Of a stretch of DNA of 64,000 nt, positions 1-12,570 are shown in pieces. Below the pieces are notes generated by a model that saw nothing but the letters and a program-made list of their open reading frames with translations, made no database searches and was not told the DNA's origin. The stretch covers positions 59,393,197-59,457,196 of the forward strand of contig OX387184.1 of assembly GCA_947561395.2 (NCBI GenBank), written 5' to 3'. This DNA is from Buxus sempervirens (taxonomy: Eukaryota > Streptophyta > Magnoliopsida > Buxales > Buxaceae). The position numbers and the translations under genes are program-made. Every line of letters begins with the position of its first letter. Within the stretch, counting starts at the first letter, position 1.

Positions 1-659
1 TGGGATCTTGGGAGAAGGCAACTCAGATTCATGATCTTGGATGGGAGGGTCACAATACGGGGGTTGGGTCTCATCAAAATCTTTAGAAAAATGTGGGTCA
101 GAATGGGGTCTAAAATACTCCATTTCCTCAGTGTTAAAGTACATAGACTGCCTAGGGTCGATTATCAAATTTGGAAAAAGCATTGCTTAATAAATAATAT
201 AATAATAAAATTTTTTGGTGATACACTGCCTATAGTAAAGTGAGGAATAATGTATGCAAAAATGCACCTGGAAAATTCCCAGATAATTGGAGGGGTTATA
301 AACAGTCCCATTTAAAACCCAGTTTCCTTGGGCAATTATCTTGTCTTTTGTGACAGAACTTTCCTAGAGATGCATTTAGCTGCACAGTGTGTCACCCACT
401 ATACTAGGTTTTCAAATAATAAGAAAGGTAGGAGAGACTTACTTATATATATAATATCTATAATGATTTTTAAATCAAAAAATTAAATAGAAGAATACAT
501 CTTGAGAATGAAGTTTGAATTTTGTAGTTGAAGTCTTCAACTTTTAGAATCCACTTCCTACCTTGGATGTTTGAGCAATTTAAAAAAAAAAACTATTTCT
601 TGATAGCTACAGAAATGAAGAGAATAAGAGAGATTGTAGAAGAGAGTAAGAGAGATTAA
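1..659. other. Non-coding flank, nothing recognised
   Basis: No gene, RNA or repeat could be supported here. The 70-codon frame at 31-243 has no recognisable motif and looks like a chance ORF. The stretch is AT-rich and does not resemble array 1, so array 1 and its promoter-like module begin only after it. Confidence 0.5.
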
Positions 660-1150
660 AGAAGAGGTGTGGTTTGGAGTGGGAAGGGTTATGCTTATTT
701 ATAAAAAACCAAAGGTGACTTTTTACCACATCTACCCTCAAATATGGCTGTTATTTGACTGTTAGAAGGTTGGAAATGGTCATTTAAAGTCAATTACAAA
801 TATACCCCCTTAATATGGCTGTTGGGAGGGGTAAAATTGTAAAAATAAGGACAAAAAAACACTTTTAGGGGGTAAAAAATGGCTAGCAGTTTTTGTGCTT
901 GACGAACCGGCCCAATCGGGCCGCGTGCCTGTCGTTGGGTCAGCATACTGGCTAGTATGCAGGCATGGCCCTAATGGCCTGCTTGAGCCTTAATGGGCTG
1001 TGTGCGCACCTTCGAGCACGACACGACCCGCTAGGTGCCACGGGCCGTGCTGGCCCACTGGCGAGCCGGGCCAAACACGAACACACTTTAAACGTGCACG
1101 GCATGCCCGAAAAGCGAGGCCCGGACAGCGACCCTAGATATGACAATCAC
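660..1150. mobile_element. GC-rich hAT-like DNA transposon relic (non-autonomous)
   Basis: Bases about 905-1135 are sharply richer in GC and CpG than everything around them. They consist of nested short inverted repeats built on GGGCC/GGCCC, CACGGGCC and GGCATG words, for example GCATAC...GTATGC at about 942-960 and GCAGGC...GCCTGC at about 959-982. Plant hAT-type elements are known to carry such GC-rich palindromic subterminal regions, often next to an AT-rich stretch with repeated words; here AATATGGCTGTT occurs twice at about 740-800. I could not place both terminal inverted repeats or the target duplication, so limits and superfamily are tentative. No transposase is visible. Confidence 0.45.
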
Positions 1151-1198
1151 AAAACGTTACCAATAAGTAAATAACCATGGTGATACCCTTTTGAGTTA

Positions 1199-1470
1199 AT
1201 CTAAAGCGTGCTCTACTGACGGTACAAAATCTGCGAAAGTCGCTGATAACTGTCCTAATATATTTTCTCCACTTAATCTCAGTCGTTCATCTAAAGCGTG
1301 CTCAGCTAACGGTACAAAATAAGCGGAAGTTGTTGACAACTGTCTGATCATATTCTCATCGCTTAATCTCAGCCGTTAATCTAAAGCGCGCTCACCTAAC
1401 GGCACAAAATCGGTGAAAGTTGCTGACAACTGTCCGATTTTATTCTCGCCGCTTAATCTAAAGCGTGCTA
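1199..1470 (+). repeat. 90-bp tandem repeat, 3 copies plus a partial fourth
   Basis: Units start at 1199, 1289, 1379 and 1456, each with ATCTAAAGCG. The first two are exactly 90 bp. The third is 77 bp because it lacks 13 bp of the CTCAGCCGTTA segment. The partial fourth (1456-1470) runs into a TATA-like run. Conserved words are AACGGTACAAAAT, GACAACTGTC and CGCTTAATCTCAGC. The position directly before a TATA run and before the first module of array 1 suggests an upstream promoter repeat; that role is inferred. Confidence 0.85.
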
Positions 1471-1482
1471 AACTATATATAT
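1471..1482 (+). promoter_or_regulatory. TATA-like core promoter candidate
   Basis: An alternating TATATATAT run at 1474-1482 follows the last 90-bp repeat start at once. The same arrangement, repeat unit then the ATGGATT-type leader of array 1, is found again in decayed form at 6558-6670 and 16690-16780. The recurrence in fixed order supports a shared promoter-plus-leader module rather than a chance AT run. Transcription itself cannot be seen from sequence. Confidence 0.4.
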
Positions 1483-2920
1483 GGATTGCCGTTTCTCCTT
1501 TGAGAATTGGTTGGGTTGGAGCTTTGGTTTCCGTGGTTTCTGTAGTATGGACTTCGGCTTTGGGTTCCGGTGGTTTCTTAACTTCTCATTAGTTTTTGCG
1601 ATTGATAATTTTCAGGTTTCTCATGGTGTCGATGTTTGTAGAAGACGGTATTTAAGGAAAATTTCTTTTGTAAAGATGTTGCGAGTTGGTAATTGGATGG
1701 GATACTTGTTAAGATCTTGAGTGGTTTACGTTGAGCAATTCTTTCAATTCATCAAAGATTTTCGGTATTTTTTGTAGGGGCTTGTTTTAAATCTCTGAAG
1801 AACTTGTTCGTTTGAATTCAATTGTTCGTTTTGATCTTCAGATGTGCGATTGATTGTGCTTGTAAATGTAGATATGATCTGCTAACCTTGTGCACTACTC
1901 GTTTGAAGGGGGCCGATTGGAAACTTGTTTCGGATTCTTCTTTTGTACTTTTCCTTGAATCGGTGCTTGGATTATATGATTTTGCAATTGATTTAATGAT
2001 TTGTAGACTGGGGTTGAAGGCTGTCATTGGTTGTGCCTTTCGTCAGGCAAATGTGAGATGAGAATTTTGGCTGGATATGAAGTTTGATAATTTTGGCTTT
2101 GAAGTTGGTTGCACTGTGAAATTTAAGGGTTTTTATATTGATATTTTCAGGTTTTTGGTGGTCATATTTCGATATGAGATTCGCTGTTGAAATTATGGAC
2201 GATTAATATTTGAGGGGGCTTCTACGCATTCTTCTTGTGTTGATACCGCAGTATGATTTTTCTTCATATGTCCGAATTGGTAATCGGACTGGCAACTGAT
2301 ATTGTGATGCGTTAACTTGAGCAGCCTTCCATCAATTGATGAATATACGAAGGATGTCTGATCTACAAACTCGTGGTGTGCGTCTGGGTGCTTCATGATT
2401 TGGAAGGGCGGAATTCTCGTCTTTTATTGTATTCTTAATTTTGTCCGTGTATCTCTCAAACTGTTTTGAAACCTGAAAGATTATGTGCTCGTCTTCGCTT
2501 AAGTACTGTTTGTCATTCTAAGGGATTGGATGCTTTTAAGGTCTGGTCATGGGTCAACTTGAGCTATGGTTCTAATTATTGAGAAATTTTGGACTGTTTA
2601 CGGGGGTTTTATATGAAGTATTTATTATTCCTTTGGTCTTACATGATTATTTTGATCCTTGGAGGAGCGAGGAACATCTGATCTTCTGACCTTGTGCGGT
2701 TGGGTGTCTGAAATTTTTTTTGGAGAGGTCTTTCTAAACTTGGTTTGGTCTCTTGTATACGAATCCTTAAATCAGTGCCTGGATTTCTGGTTAATCTCTT
2801 CATGATTTGAAAATTTCCATGAAGCCTGAAATTTGTTGCGATCTTCTTCAGTCAACGGTGAGAACTTCGGCCACATCTGAAGCTCACAATTCAATTGTCT
2901 TATTTTTGCTTTCTTTTTGT

Positions 2921-3006
2921 AATTGTTTTAACCATTGTAAGGTGTAATTGTTTTCTTTATTTTTATTTTTATTTTTATAATTGTTTTAACCGTTGTAAGG
3001 TGTAAT
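2921..3006 (+). repeat. Short direct repeat, 28 bp twice
   Basis: The word AATTGTTTTAACC followed by TTGTAAGGTGTAAT occurs at 2921-2948 and 2979-3006, differing by one base, with a T-rich spacer between. It is a local tandem duplication of a 58-bp piece within an array 1 module. Confidence 0.75.
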
Positions 3007-5738
3007 CTGATTCTTCTTAATGGAAAATTTCAGGTTTTTGAGGCCATATCTAAATATGGCATTAAGTTGGGATAGAGTTATTTATGGTTTCTTGAAGTTG
3101 TAATTCATTTTCATTTAAGACCTATTTCTGGTCGTAACAATATTTTGTTGATATGCTAATGCTATTTTTTTTTATGTGGATCCTTTTCTCATTGTCCTTC
3201 AGAACATTTTTATGTTGTGTAGAAGTGTTGCCATTGCAAGTGATTCCTCTTTGGTGAGTTGGTTTGAATTGGTAGTGGTTTTGCTAATTTAACACCTAGT
3301 GGTGGGTTAACTTGAGATATGCTTCCATCGTTTGGGTGTCAGATGAAAATTGGAGAAAAATCCTCTGAAACTTCGGTTTGGTTTCTTATCTGGTATACCT
3401 ATCCTTTTATCTTGGGTTTTTGATTTTCCTCGGGTTTCATAATTTGTGAATCGGTTTGTGTTCTTCTGTTGTATATTAATCCTTAAATCAATGTTTGGAT
3501 TTCCGATTTTCCTCTGATTTCAGAATTTCTAAACTGGGTAGAAGCATGTATTTGTCACAGTCTGCCTTGAGGAAGCTTTGACAAATTTGACAACGTCTGA
3601 AGCTCTGGTTTCTTTTACCTTCTTTTTTCTTTTAAACCCTTGCATGGTGAGGCCATGTTGTGACCATTATTATTAAATTTGTATTTGTTTTTCATTTAAG
3701 AGCTGTTTTCAATCTTAGGACATTTTATTGATTTTTAGTTAGTTTATTTATTGTATGTATAGTTGTTCCAAATTGATAATTGGATTGGATAATTTAAGAT
3801 TTTTTGATGGTTCAATCTGGTTCAGTCCTTCCATAAATTGAGGAATGAAGGAGGGAATTCTTGTCTATTGCTATTGACTTGTACCTGTGCGTTTGAGTGC
3901 TCGATACATTTTGGAGGCTTCCTGGTTTGGGTCCTTTACTTCTCTATTCTTTTTCTTTGGTTCAATTATTTGTCAATTGGGTTGAAACTTGCAAGATTAT
4001 GTTATTCTTTCATTTGCATGCTTGGTAAATTTTGGAGGGCCAAAAGTTGTGTTGGATTCTTCTCTTTCTTCATTTTTGTATTTGGATTTATCATTGGTTT
4101 TAAAGCTGAATTTTGGAGGCCATAATTTTATATGAGATTTGCAGCTAGCTGAAATTGTGGTCGTTTAATATTTGACGGGGGTTTCTACGCATATTTTTTG
4201 TGCTGGCATCATAGTATTATTTTCTTTGTCCTCATTTGTGATTGGATTGGCAACTGATCTTGTGATGGCTTAACCTGTGCAGCCTACCATGAATCAAGGA
4301 ATACAAGGGATGTCTGATCTATAAACTTGTGCTTGTGCATGTGGGTGCTTGATAAATTCTGAAGGGCCAAAACTCGGTTTGGATTGTTGTCTTTTGTAGG
4401 GATTTAGGCAACATCTTATGCGAGGATTTTATTTTTCTCTTCCCTTTAATGATAGGTTGCATTTTATTTAAAGTAAGCTTAGTTGGTCAACTTGAGGATT
4501 TTTGCTTTACTATTTTCCTTTTTTAGCATCCATATTTCAATGTTGGGAGTTGAGCTTGGTAGTGTGCAATTTTCATTTTATTATTGTTTTTTATTCTAAT
4601 GTTTTTTGGTTGATGATAATTTAATAAACAATCTGTTGATACTGTTACAAGAGTTTTTGGTGGGAGTGTTTCTTTGAGCTGGTAATGGATTGGCTACTTT
4701 TGGTCTGTTCATGGGTTAACTTGAGCTAGGCTTCCAGTTGTTGAGGAATTTTGGACCATTTTCCAGTTTATATAAGAAGGATTTATTACTTCTTTGGTGT
4801 TACATGCTTCTTTGGATCTCTTAATGCGTGATTGATTATTGATGCAACTGCAGCAGATCTGATCTGCTAATCTTGTGGGTTTGGGTGTCTGGTAAAACTT
4901 GGATAGGGCATTTGGAGAGGCTACATGCACTATGAAATCTTATCTTATTTTTTATTGGTATTTTCAGGTTTCTTAGACCGTATTTGAATATGGGATTAGA
5001 ATTTTGACAATTATTATTCAAGTTGTATGTACTGTTGTTGAGTTTTAATTTGTTTTCTTTTTTCTTTTTTTGGTATGTGTAGTTGTTTCAAATTGGTAAC
5101 TGGATTGGCTGTTAGCAGCTCTTAAGATTCTGTGATGTGCTTACACGATGCAGTGAGCAGTATCGGAAGGATTTCTGATCTAGTAGCTCTTTCTTGGGCA
5201 TTTGAGTCCTTGAGGAATTTTGAAGGTGAGCTGGTTTGGATTTTTTTCGCTTTCTGTTCATTTTCCTTGAGTTCAATGATCTGTGAATTGGGTTGAAACT
5301 CAGAAAATTATGCTTTTCTCAAATAAAAAATGGAATATAGGTAACGAGTGCAGCATGACTTTACTGTTCACTTTTTTTTCCCATCTTTGAATAGTTGTGT
5401 AGGCTCTAAAGTTGGTTAAATTGAGGAAATTTATTGCTTTTATTTGGTTTTGGAGGCCATTTTATGATGAAGAACTGGAGTAAGGTTTTGATTACTTACA
5501 ACAATTATGTAAAGAGGTTTCTATGTGATTTTTGTTTAATTTTTGGTTATTATTTGATTTTTTTTTTGGAATGGTTTTTTTTTCATTGCAAGACATTTGT
5601 TTTGGTATAATTTGTTTGAATTGATTGGTTGGTTGGTCTTAAGGACTGATGGTGGGTTAACGTGAGTAATGCTAACGCTGGCAATTTATTTGGTTCGTTT
5701 GCGGTTTTTCCTGAAATTTGGAGAGGCCTCCCACAAAA

Positions 5739-6092
5739 CTTGGTTTGGATTCTTCTGTTGTGCGCCTTGGAACTTTGTTTATATTCTTCAGTTGGAGACA
5801 ATCCTTGAATTGGTGATTGTATTAATGATCTTCCTCTAATTTAATGATTTGTAAATAGGGGTCAAATCATGTAATTTGATGTTCTCTTTCCTAAAGGTAT
5901 GGATGATTTAGGTAGCTTGGTTTGGATTCTTCTGTTGTGCGCCTTGGAACTTTGTTTATATTCTTCAGTTGGAGACAATCCTTGAATTGGTGATTGTATT
6001 AATGATCTTCCTCTAATTTAATGATTTGTAAATAGGGGTCAAATCATGTAATTTGATGTTCTCTTTCCTAAAGGTATGGATGATTTAGGTAG
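5739..6092 (+). repeat. Perfect 177-bp tandem duplication
   Basis: Copy 1 (5739-5915) and copy 2 (5916-6092) look identical over 177 bp by eye, while neighbouring modules of array 1 differ at many positions. The collinear place in block 2 (about 19075-19210) has only one copy. The duplication is therefore recent, or recently homogenised. Confidence 0.9.
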
Positions 6093-6557
6093 CTTTTATT
6101 TTTTTTAAAACCTTAGAAGGTGTTTTTGGCTTTAGGGTTTGTTGCGTTTCTGAAATTTGAGTATATATTTTTTTTAGTTGATTTGTTCAGGTGTTGGAGG
6201 TCATATTTTAATATGGGAGTTGGAGCAAGGATGAATTTATTGGCTAGTACTATTTAGGGTAAATTCTATGCATATTTTATTTCAGTGCTGTTTTTTCATA
6301 TGATTTTTTTATGTTTTAATAAGTTTTTTTCTTTTAATAGTTGGTCTGAATTGGCAAATTGAGTGGCTACTTCAAGATCTTTGGTGGGTGATCCTGATTG
6401 GTGCTTCCGTATATTGATGAATATTCAAAGGTTTTCTATTTTCTTTCATTTTAAACAAAAATTTAGAGTTATGTTTTTGTCTCAAAATAGTTAATTATTT
6501 TAAAAAATACATGAAAATAGCATATAAACATTCCCATGTATTAGCTGAAAGTCTATT

Positions 6558-6670
6558 ATCTGAAGCCTACTGTCCAACAACGGATGTATGCGGGAGTTCC
6601 TAACAACCGTTATATCATATCACCATCGTTAATCTTAGCAATTAATCTTTGGGGTGCTCCACTTTGGATT
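6558..6670 (+). promoter_or_regulatory. Decayed second copy of the 90-bp promoter-like module
   Basis: This segment aligns with one full 90-bp unit plus a partial unit of 1199-1470: ATCTGAAGC, a CAACGG word, CCTAACAACCGTT, CACCATCGTTAATCTTAGC and TTAATCTTTGGGGTGCTC match the repeat in order. It is followed by the same leader, GATAATTTT through the GTATTGATACTGCAG region, as at about 1600-1650. The TATA run is not preserved. A promoter role is inferred from position only. Confidence 0.5.
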
Positions 6671-9381
6671 TGTTTTTTGATAATTTTTTGGTTTCTGATG
6701 GTATTGATACTGCAGGAGACAATATTGCAGGGAATTTTCCTTTGCAAAGAATGTGCGTGTTGGTTATTGGATTGTCTACTTGTAAGATCTCGAGTGGTTT
6801 AACTTGAGCAATTTTTCCAAGTCAAAGGAATTTTTGTCTTGGTTGTTGGGGTTTTTATCATCTGAAGGACTTCCTTTTTCGTTTGCATTTAATCAAAGGT
6901 TTTGATCTTTGGATGTGTGATAGATTGTGTAACTGCATATAGGATCTGCTAACACCTCTTGAATCTAAGCGGTTATAAATTTTGGAGAGGGCTTATTGGA
7001 AACTGTTTTTGGATTCTTCTCTTCTATACTGATAATCAGTGCTTGGACTAACTGATTTTAGACTGATTTAATGATCGTAAACTGTGGTTTGGTTGCGCTC
7101 TTCTTGGAAAAGTGACAATTTAGCAGCATCTGAAGCTTGGGTTCATTCATCTGCTTTCTTCTGTTTTTTTTATTTATGTTGGTTATACTGTGAAATTTGA
7201 GGGTTTGTTATTGATATTTTTCTTTATTTGAGGCATATTATGATATGAGTTTTGGAGCTTGGTCAAATTATGGGATTTCTGATCCATGAAACTGTGCTTG
7301 TGTGACTTGGTGCTGGATAAATTTTGGAGGGCAGAAACTTCTATTTTATATGGATCCATTTATTATTTGATTATGGATGTAACTGCAGATCTGATCTGCT
7401 GAGCTTGGGCATTTGGACGTTGGAAAAAATTTGGAGAGGCCTCTTCCAAATCTTAGTTGGGATTCTTCTCTTTGGATCCTTGATTTTCCTATCTAATTTG
7501 TTGTGAACTTCTCTGGTGAAAAACATATGCAGCTTCTCAAGATTGGGTTTCTTCTTTCACGGTCTCTCTTAAAAACCCTTGTAACGTGACATTAGTCTTT
7601 GGAGCTTTTTACGCTGCGATATTTGATTTCTGTTAATTAATTGATGTTTCCAGGTTTTTGACGGCGTATTTTAAAATTGGAGTAGGTTAGGATAAGTTAT
7701 TGACAATTATTATCGGGTTGTAAGCACCTTTCAGTTACTCTTTTGGTTAAAACGATTTTTTGTTGATTTTTTTGTTGGATTTCTGTTTTATAGCTGGTCC
7801 AAATTGGCAATACGATTGGCTACTATATGTTTTTGTGGTGGGTTAAGCTGGTGCAGTGCTTCCATCAATTGAACACTATCTCAAGGATTTTTGATCTATT
7901 AACTCATACTTTTAGTGTGTTGGATTGGTCGATAAATTTTTGAAGCGGTCTGGTTTGGATTCTTGCCTTGTACATTGATTTAAATATTGTTTGGATTCCT
8001 CATTTTCCTTTAGTTAGTGATTCATCAATTGGGTTGAAACTTGCTAAATTATGATTTTTTCTTTGGGAAAAAATTGGATACAGGTTGCAGTTGGAGCTTT
8101 TACATTTCCCTTCTTTTTTTTAACCTTCGCGGAGTTGGTTTGAATTGGTATTGGATTTGCTACTTCTAAGGTCTGGTGGTGGGTTAACTTTATCTATGCT
8201 TTCATTTATTGAGGAACTATGGACTGTTTTCGAGGGGTGTATAAAAAGGATCATTACTCCTTTGATTTACATAATTCTTTTGATCTTTGGATGTGCGGTT
8301 GATTATTGATGTAACTTCAGATCTGATCTGCTATCTTTGTTCATTTGGGTGTCTGATGAAGTTTGGAGATATAAAATTTGCAGAGGCCTCTTCTGAAACT
8401 TGGTTTGGTTTTCTTTTTCGTGTACTGATCCTTAAATCATATTTTCTTTTGATTTCATAATTCATAAACTGGTTTGGATTCTTCTCTTGTAGATCCTTAA
8501 ATTTGTACTTGGAATCGAGATTTTCCTCTGCTTTCATAGTTTGAAAACTGGCTTGAACAATGTATTTGTTGCGGTCTTCTTCTGGAAGGAAAACTTTTCA
8601 GGTTTATGGATTCATTTGCTACTGCTAATTTTCAGGTTCCTTACGGTATTGATGTTGCAAGAAGCGGTATTGCATAGGGAGTCTTCCTTTGTAAGGATGG
8701 CGCGAGTTGGTAATTGGGTTGGCTGCAAATAAAATCAAGTGGTTTAACGTTTTGTGTAATTCTTCCAAGTCATTGAGGAATGTTAGTCTTGGTTGTGGTG
8801 GAATTTTTATTTCTGAAGAATTTCCTATTCGTATGAATTGAATTGCTTGTTTTGATCTTTGGATATACGAGTTGACTGTGCGTGTTAATGCAGATGTGAT
8901 CTGCTAACATCATTCATCTATGTGTTTTATGAATTTTGGGGAGGATTGTTTGTTAGGATTCATCTCTTGTATACTGATACTTTAATTGGGGCTTGTGATT
9001 ATTTTATTTCCTCTGAGTTGAAGATCAGTAAACTGGGGTTGAAGCCTGTAATTTGTTGTGCTCTCTTCTTTGGGGAAAAGTCGTAATTTCAGCAGCATCT
9101 GAGGCTTGGGTTTCATCTGGTTTCTTTGTCTGTTCTTGAGCCTTTGGTCAGTTTTGTTGGCTTTGAGGTTGGTTATGCTGTGAAACTTGAGGGCTTTGAT
9201 ATTGATATTTTCAGTTTGTGGAGGCCATATTTCGACACAAGATTTTTAGCTAGTTTGAATTGTGAATGATTAATACTGATCTTGTTATGGGTTAATTTGT
9301 GCAGGCTTCCATCAGTCGAGGAATATACGAAGGATGTCTAATCTATAGTCTCTTGGTTTAGCGTCTGGGTGCTTGATAAAA

Positions 9382-9591
9382 TTTTTTTTTTTTGATCGGT
9401 AAGTAAGTTAATATCTATAATAGGAAAAAGGAAAGAGAAATATAGGTACACAATAGTGTACCAAGAATCCCCCAACCCACATTAAGGATACCTCTGATTA
9501 CAACCCAGCAAAACTTTGACAGCCCAGAAAATCTTCAAGTAGTATGTCTTTTATAGAAGGTTGATCCACTAACCAACTATGAATCACTCTC
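9382..9591 (-). mobile_element. 5'-truncated LINE (L1-like) tail, minus strand
   Basis: About 205 bp of sequence foreign to array 1 begins with a T-run followed by GATCGGTAAGTAAG. Read on the minus strand this is a 3' end TTACTTACCGATC followed by poly(A), a common tail of plant L1-type LINEs. The element splits the array 1 word GATAAATTTTGGAGGG, and an AAAATTTT-like stretch is present on both sides as a short target duplication. The collinear place in block 2 (about 21480-21497) is an empty site. No reverse transcriptase frame remains. A SINE with the same tail is the alternative. Confidence 0.7.
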
Positions 9592-12570
9592 AAAAATTTT
9601 GGAGGGTTGAAACTTGATTTGGATTCTTCTCTTTTGTGGAGATCCATAATTCTGTGTCTGGATTTATTGAATGATTTGGATTTATGCTCTTGTTCAGGTA
9701 GAAGTAGAATTTCGACATCATATTAAGTGCGTGTTTTTCTTTCTTTTAATGGAAGGTTGCGTTGGATTTGAGATTTCCGGGTACATTTGAAACATTTCGT
9801 TTCTGAGCAGAAGAGTTGGTTTCAAGTAGTGTTCAATCGATTACGTATTATTCAATATTCGATTTATAAAATTTTGTTTCTGTTTTACTGTTTTCTGTTT
9901 TTAGAATATATATATTTCGATGTAAGAATTGGAGCTAGGTTTTCATTATCGTAAATCGTCATTTAAGGGGGGGTTTTGTACAATTTTTCCTGAAGTATTG
10001 TTTTCTATTTTGATTTGTTTGGTTAATATTTTAATGAAATATTTTATAGTCTTGCAGGAGAGGCACTGTTGTAAGAGAGTTGGTTTGAATTGGTAAGGAT
10101 TGGCTACTTCAAGAGCTGGTCGTGGGTTAAATTGATCTATGCTTCCAATTATTAAAGAATTATGGACTGTTTATGGGGTTTTATATAACGGGTCTTCTAT
10201 AAAAGATTTCTTATTCTTTTGGTTACATGCGTATTTTGATAATTGGTGATTATGGTTGTAACCGCAGATATGATTTGCTGACCTTGTGCATTCGGGTGTT
10301 TGATAAAGTTTGGAGAGGTCTCTTCGAAACTTGTTTGGGAGTCTTCTCTTGTATACTGATCCTCAAATCAGTGCTTCAATCCCCGCTTTCCCCTACGTAC
10401 TTTTTGTGATCTTGTTATAAACTTGTGCCTGTTCGTGTGGGTGGTGGTTGTAATTTGGAAGGGCTGGACATGTGGTTTGGATTCTCGTCTTTTATAAGGA
10501 TTCTAATTTCTCTATTTGTATTTCGCAAACTGGTTTTGAAGTGGAAGGATTATGTTCGTCTTTGCTATAGTATTGTTTTTTATTGTGATATTATCCGGTT
10601 GATATTTTAATAGAGGATTCCTAACTGCTGCAGGAGAGAAGATTATGACAAGAGATTTTTGGATGGAGAATTGGTTTGAATTGGTAATGGATTGGATACT
10701 TTAAGGTCTGGTCATGGGTTTGCTTGAGCTATGCTTCCAATTATTCTGGAACTTTGGATTGTTACGGGGTTTTATACGAAGGATTTAATATTCCTTTGGT
10801 CTCACATACTTCTTTTGATCTTTGGAGGAGGAATTGATTATGGATGTAAACGCACATCTGATTTGCTGATCTTGTGCGTTTGGGTGTGAACGAATTGGGA
10901 GACGCCTCTCCTAAAACTTGGTTGGATTCTTCTCTTGTATAGGGAACCTTAACTTTTTGCTTCGTTTTCCTCTTCATGATCTGTAAACTGGGTTGAAACC
11001 TTAAGTTGTTGCATTCTTCTTGAGGGAAGAGTGAGAACTGGTGCAGCATCTGAAGGTAAGGATTCAACTGGCTTCGCTTTTTCCTTTCCTTGTTTTTTTG
11101 TTCTTTGGTTTTTGTGATTTTTTCTTAATTATTATAAGGTTTTATCTTTTATTAAGATACTTACAAGCTCAGTTTCCACTGCCCTTGATTTTTTTTTTGT
11201 TTGTGTTTATTGGTTTTTGTAAATTTTTTTTAACCATTGTAAGGTGTTATCATCTTCGTAAATACCAATGCTGTGTAATTTGATTTTTCTTAATGGAATT
11301 TTGCAGGTATTTGAGGCTATATGTCAATGTGGGGTTAGGTTAGGATGAGGTTATTGACGATTTTTTTTTTTAAGTCATAATATTTTTTTAACTTGCAAAT
11401 CATTTTAATTTAAGTGTTGTTTTCTGGTCAAGGATATTTTGTTATGTTAATACTTATTTGTCTTTTTATATGGGTTCTTAATTCTGTGTTTGGAATTTTC
11501 ATTGTCCTTCGGTTTAATGATGCGTAAACTGGTTTGAGACATGAAAGATTATGCTCTTCTTCCGGTAGAAATAGAATTGTGGCAACATATTAAGTGGTGA
11601 TTATATTTTTCTCTTACTTCTATATTGATAGTTGCATTGGCTTTGAAGTAAGTTGCATTGGTAAAATTGGGGATCTATTTATTTATTTATTAATATTCTC
11701 TGGTTTTAAATGCCATATATGAATTTAGGATTGGGAGATAGGTTGTTATCGTTGACGACCATTGTTTTGGGATGTTTTATGTGATTTCCATTTAAGTGAT
11801 CTTTTTCATTGTAACATTTGCGGATATTTTCTAATAAAATATTTTTATTTGGTGTAGTAGAGTTGCCATTGCAAGAGATTCTTCTTTGGAGTGTTGGTTT
11901 GAATTGGTAATTTCTTTGCTAATTTTGTCTGGTGATGGGTTAACTTGAGATAAGATTACATTTATTGTGGAATTTTGGACTTTCTTGTGCGGTTTTGTGA
12001 AAATTATTTATTACTCCTTTGGTTTTACGTGCTTCTTTTGATCTTTGCTAATTTAACGTCTGTTGACTGCATATGTGATCTGCTTATCATGTGCATTTCG
12101 GTTCAGATAAAATTTGGAGAGGCCTCCTCTGAAACTTTGGTTTTGTTTCTTCTCTTGTATACCTACGCTTAATGTGATATTGGATTTCTCATTTTCCTCT
12201 TATTTCATAATTTTTGAACTGGTTTGGATTCTTCTCTTGTATTCTTATTCTTAAATCGTGCCTGTGCGTATAGGTGCTTGATAAATTGTGGAGGGCTGAA
12301 ACTTGGTTGGATTCTTCTGTTTTATAGAGGTACTTAATTCTGTGTTTGGATTCAACTGGTTTTAATTGTAAAATATTATGTTCTTCTTCAGTATGGTGTA
12401 GCTTAGGAGGAGGAAATTGACAATTATTGTTTAATTTCTATGCGACTTTCATTTAACTGCTCTTTTTGGTCATAAAGAAAAATTTTTGATTTTTTTAATT
12501 AGGTTTTCCTTTAATTTAACAACGGTGGTTGGTTAACCTGATGCCATGCTTCCATCCATCAAGCAACTTC

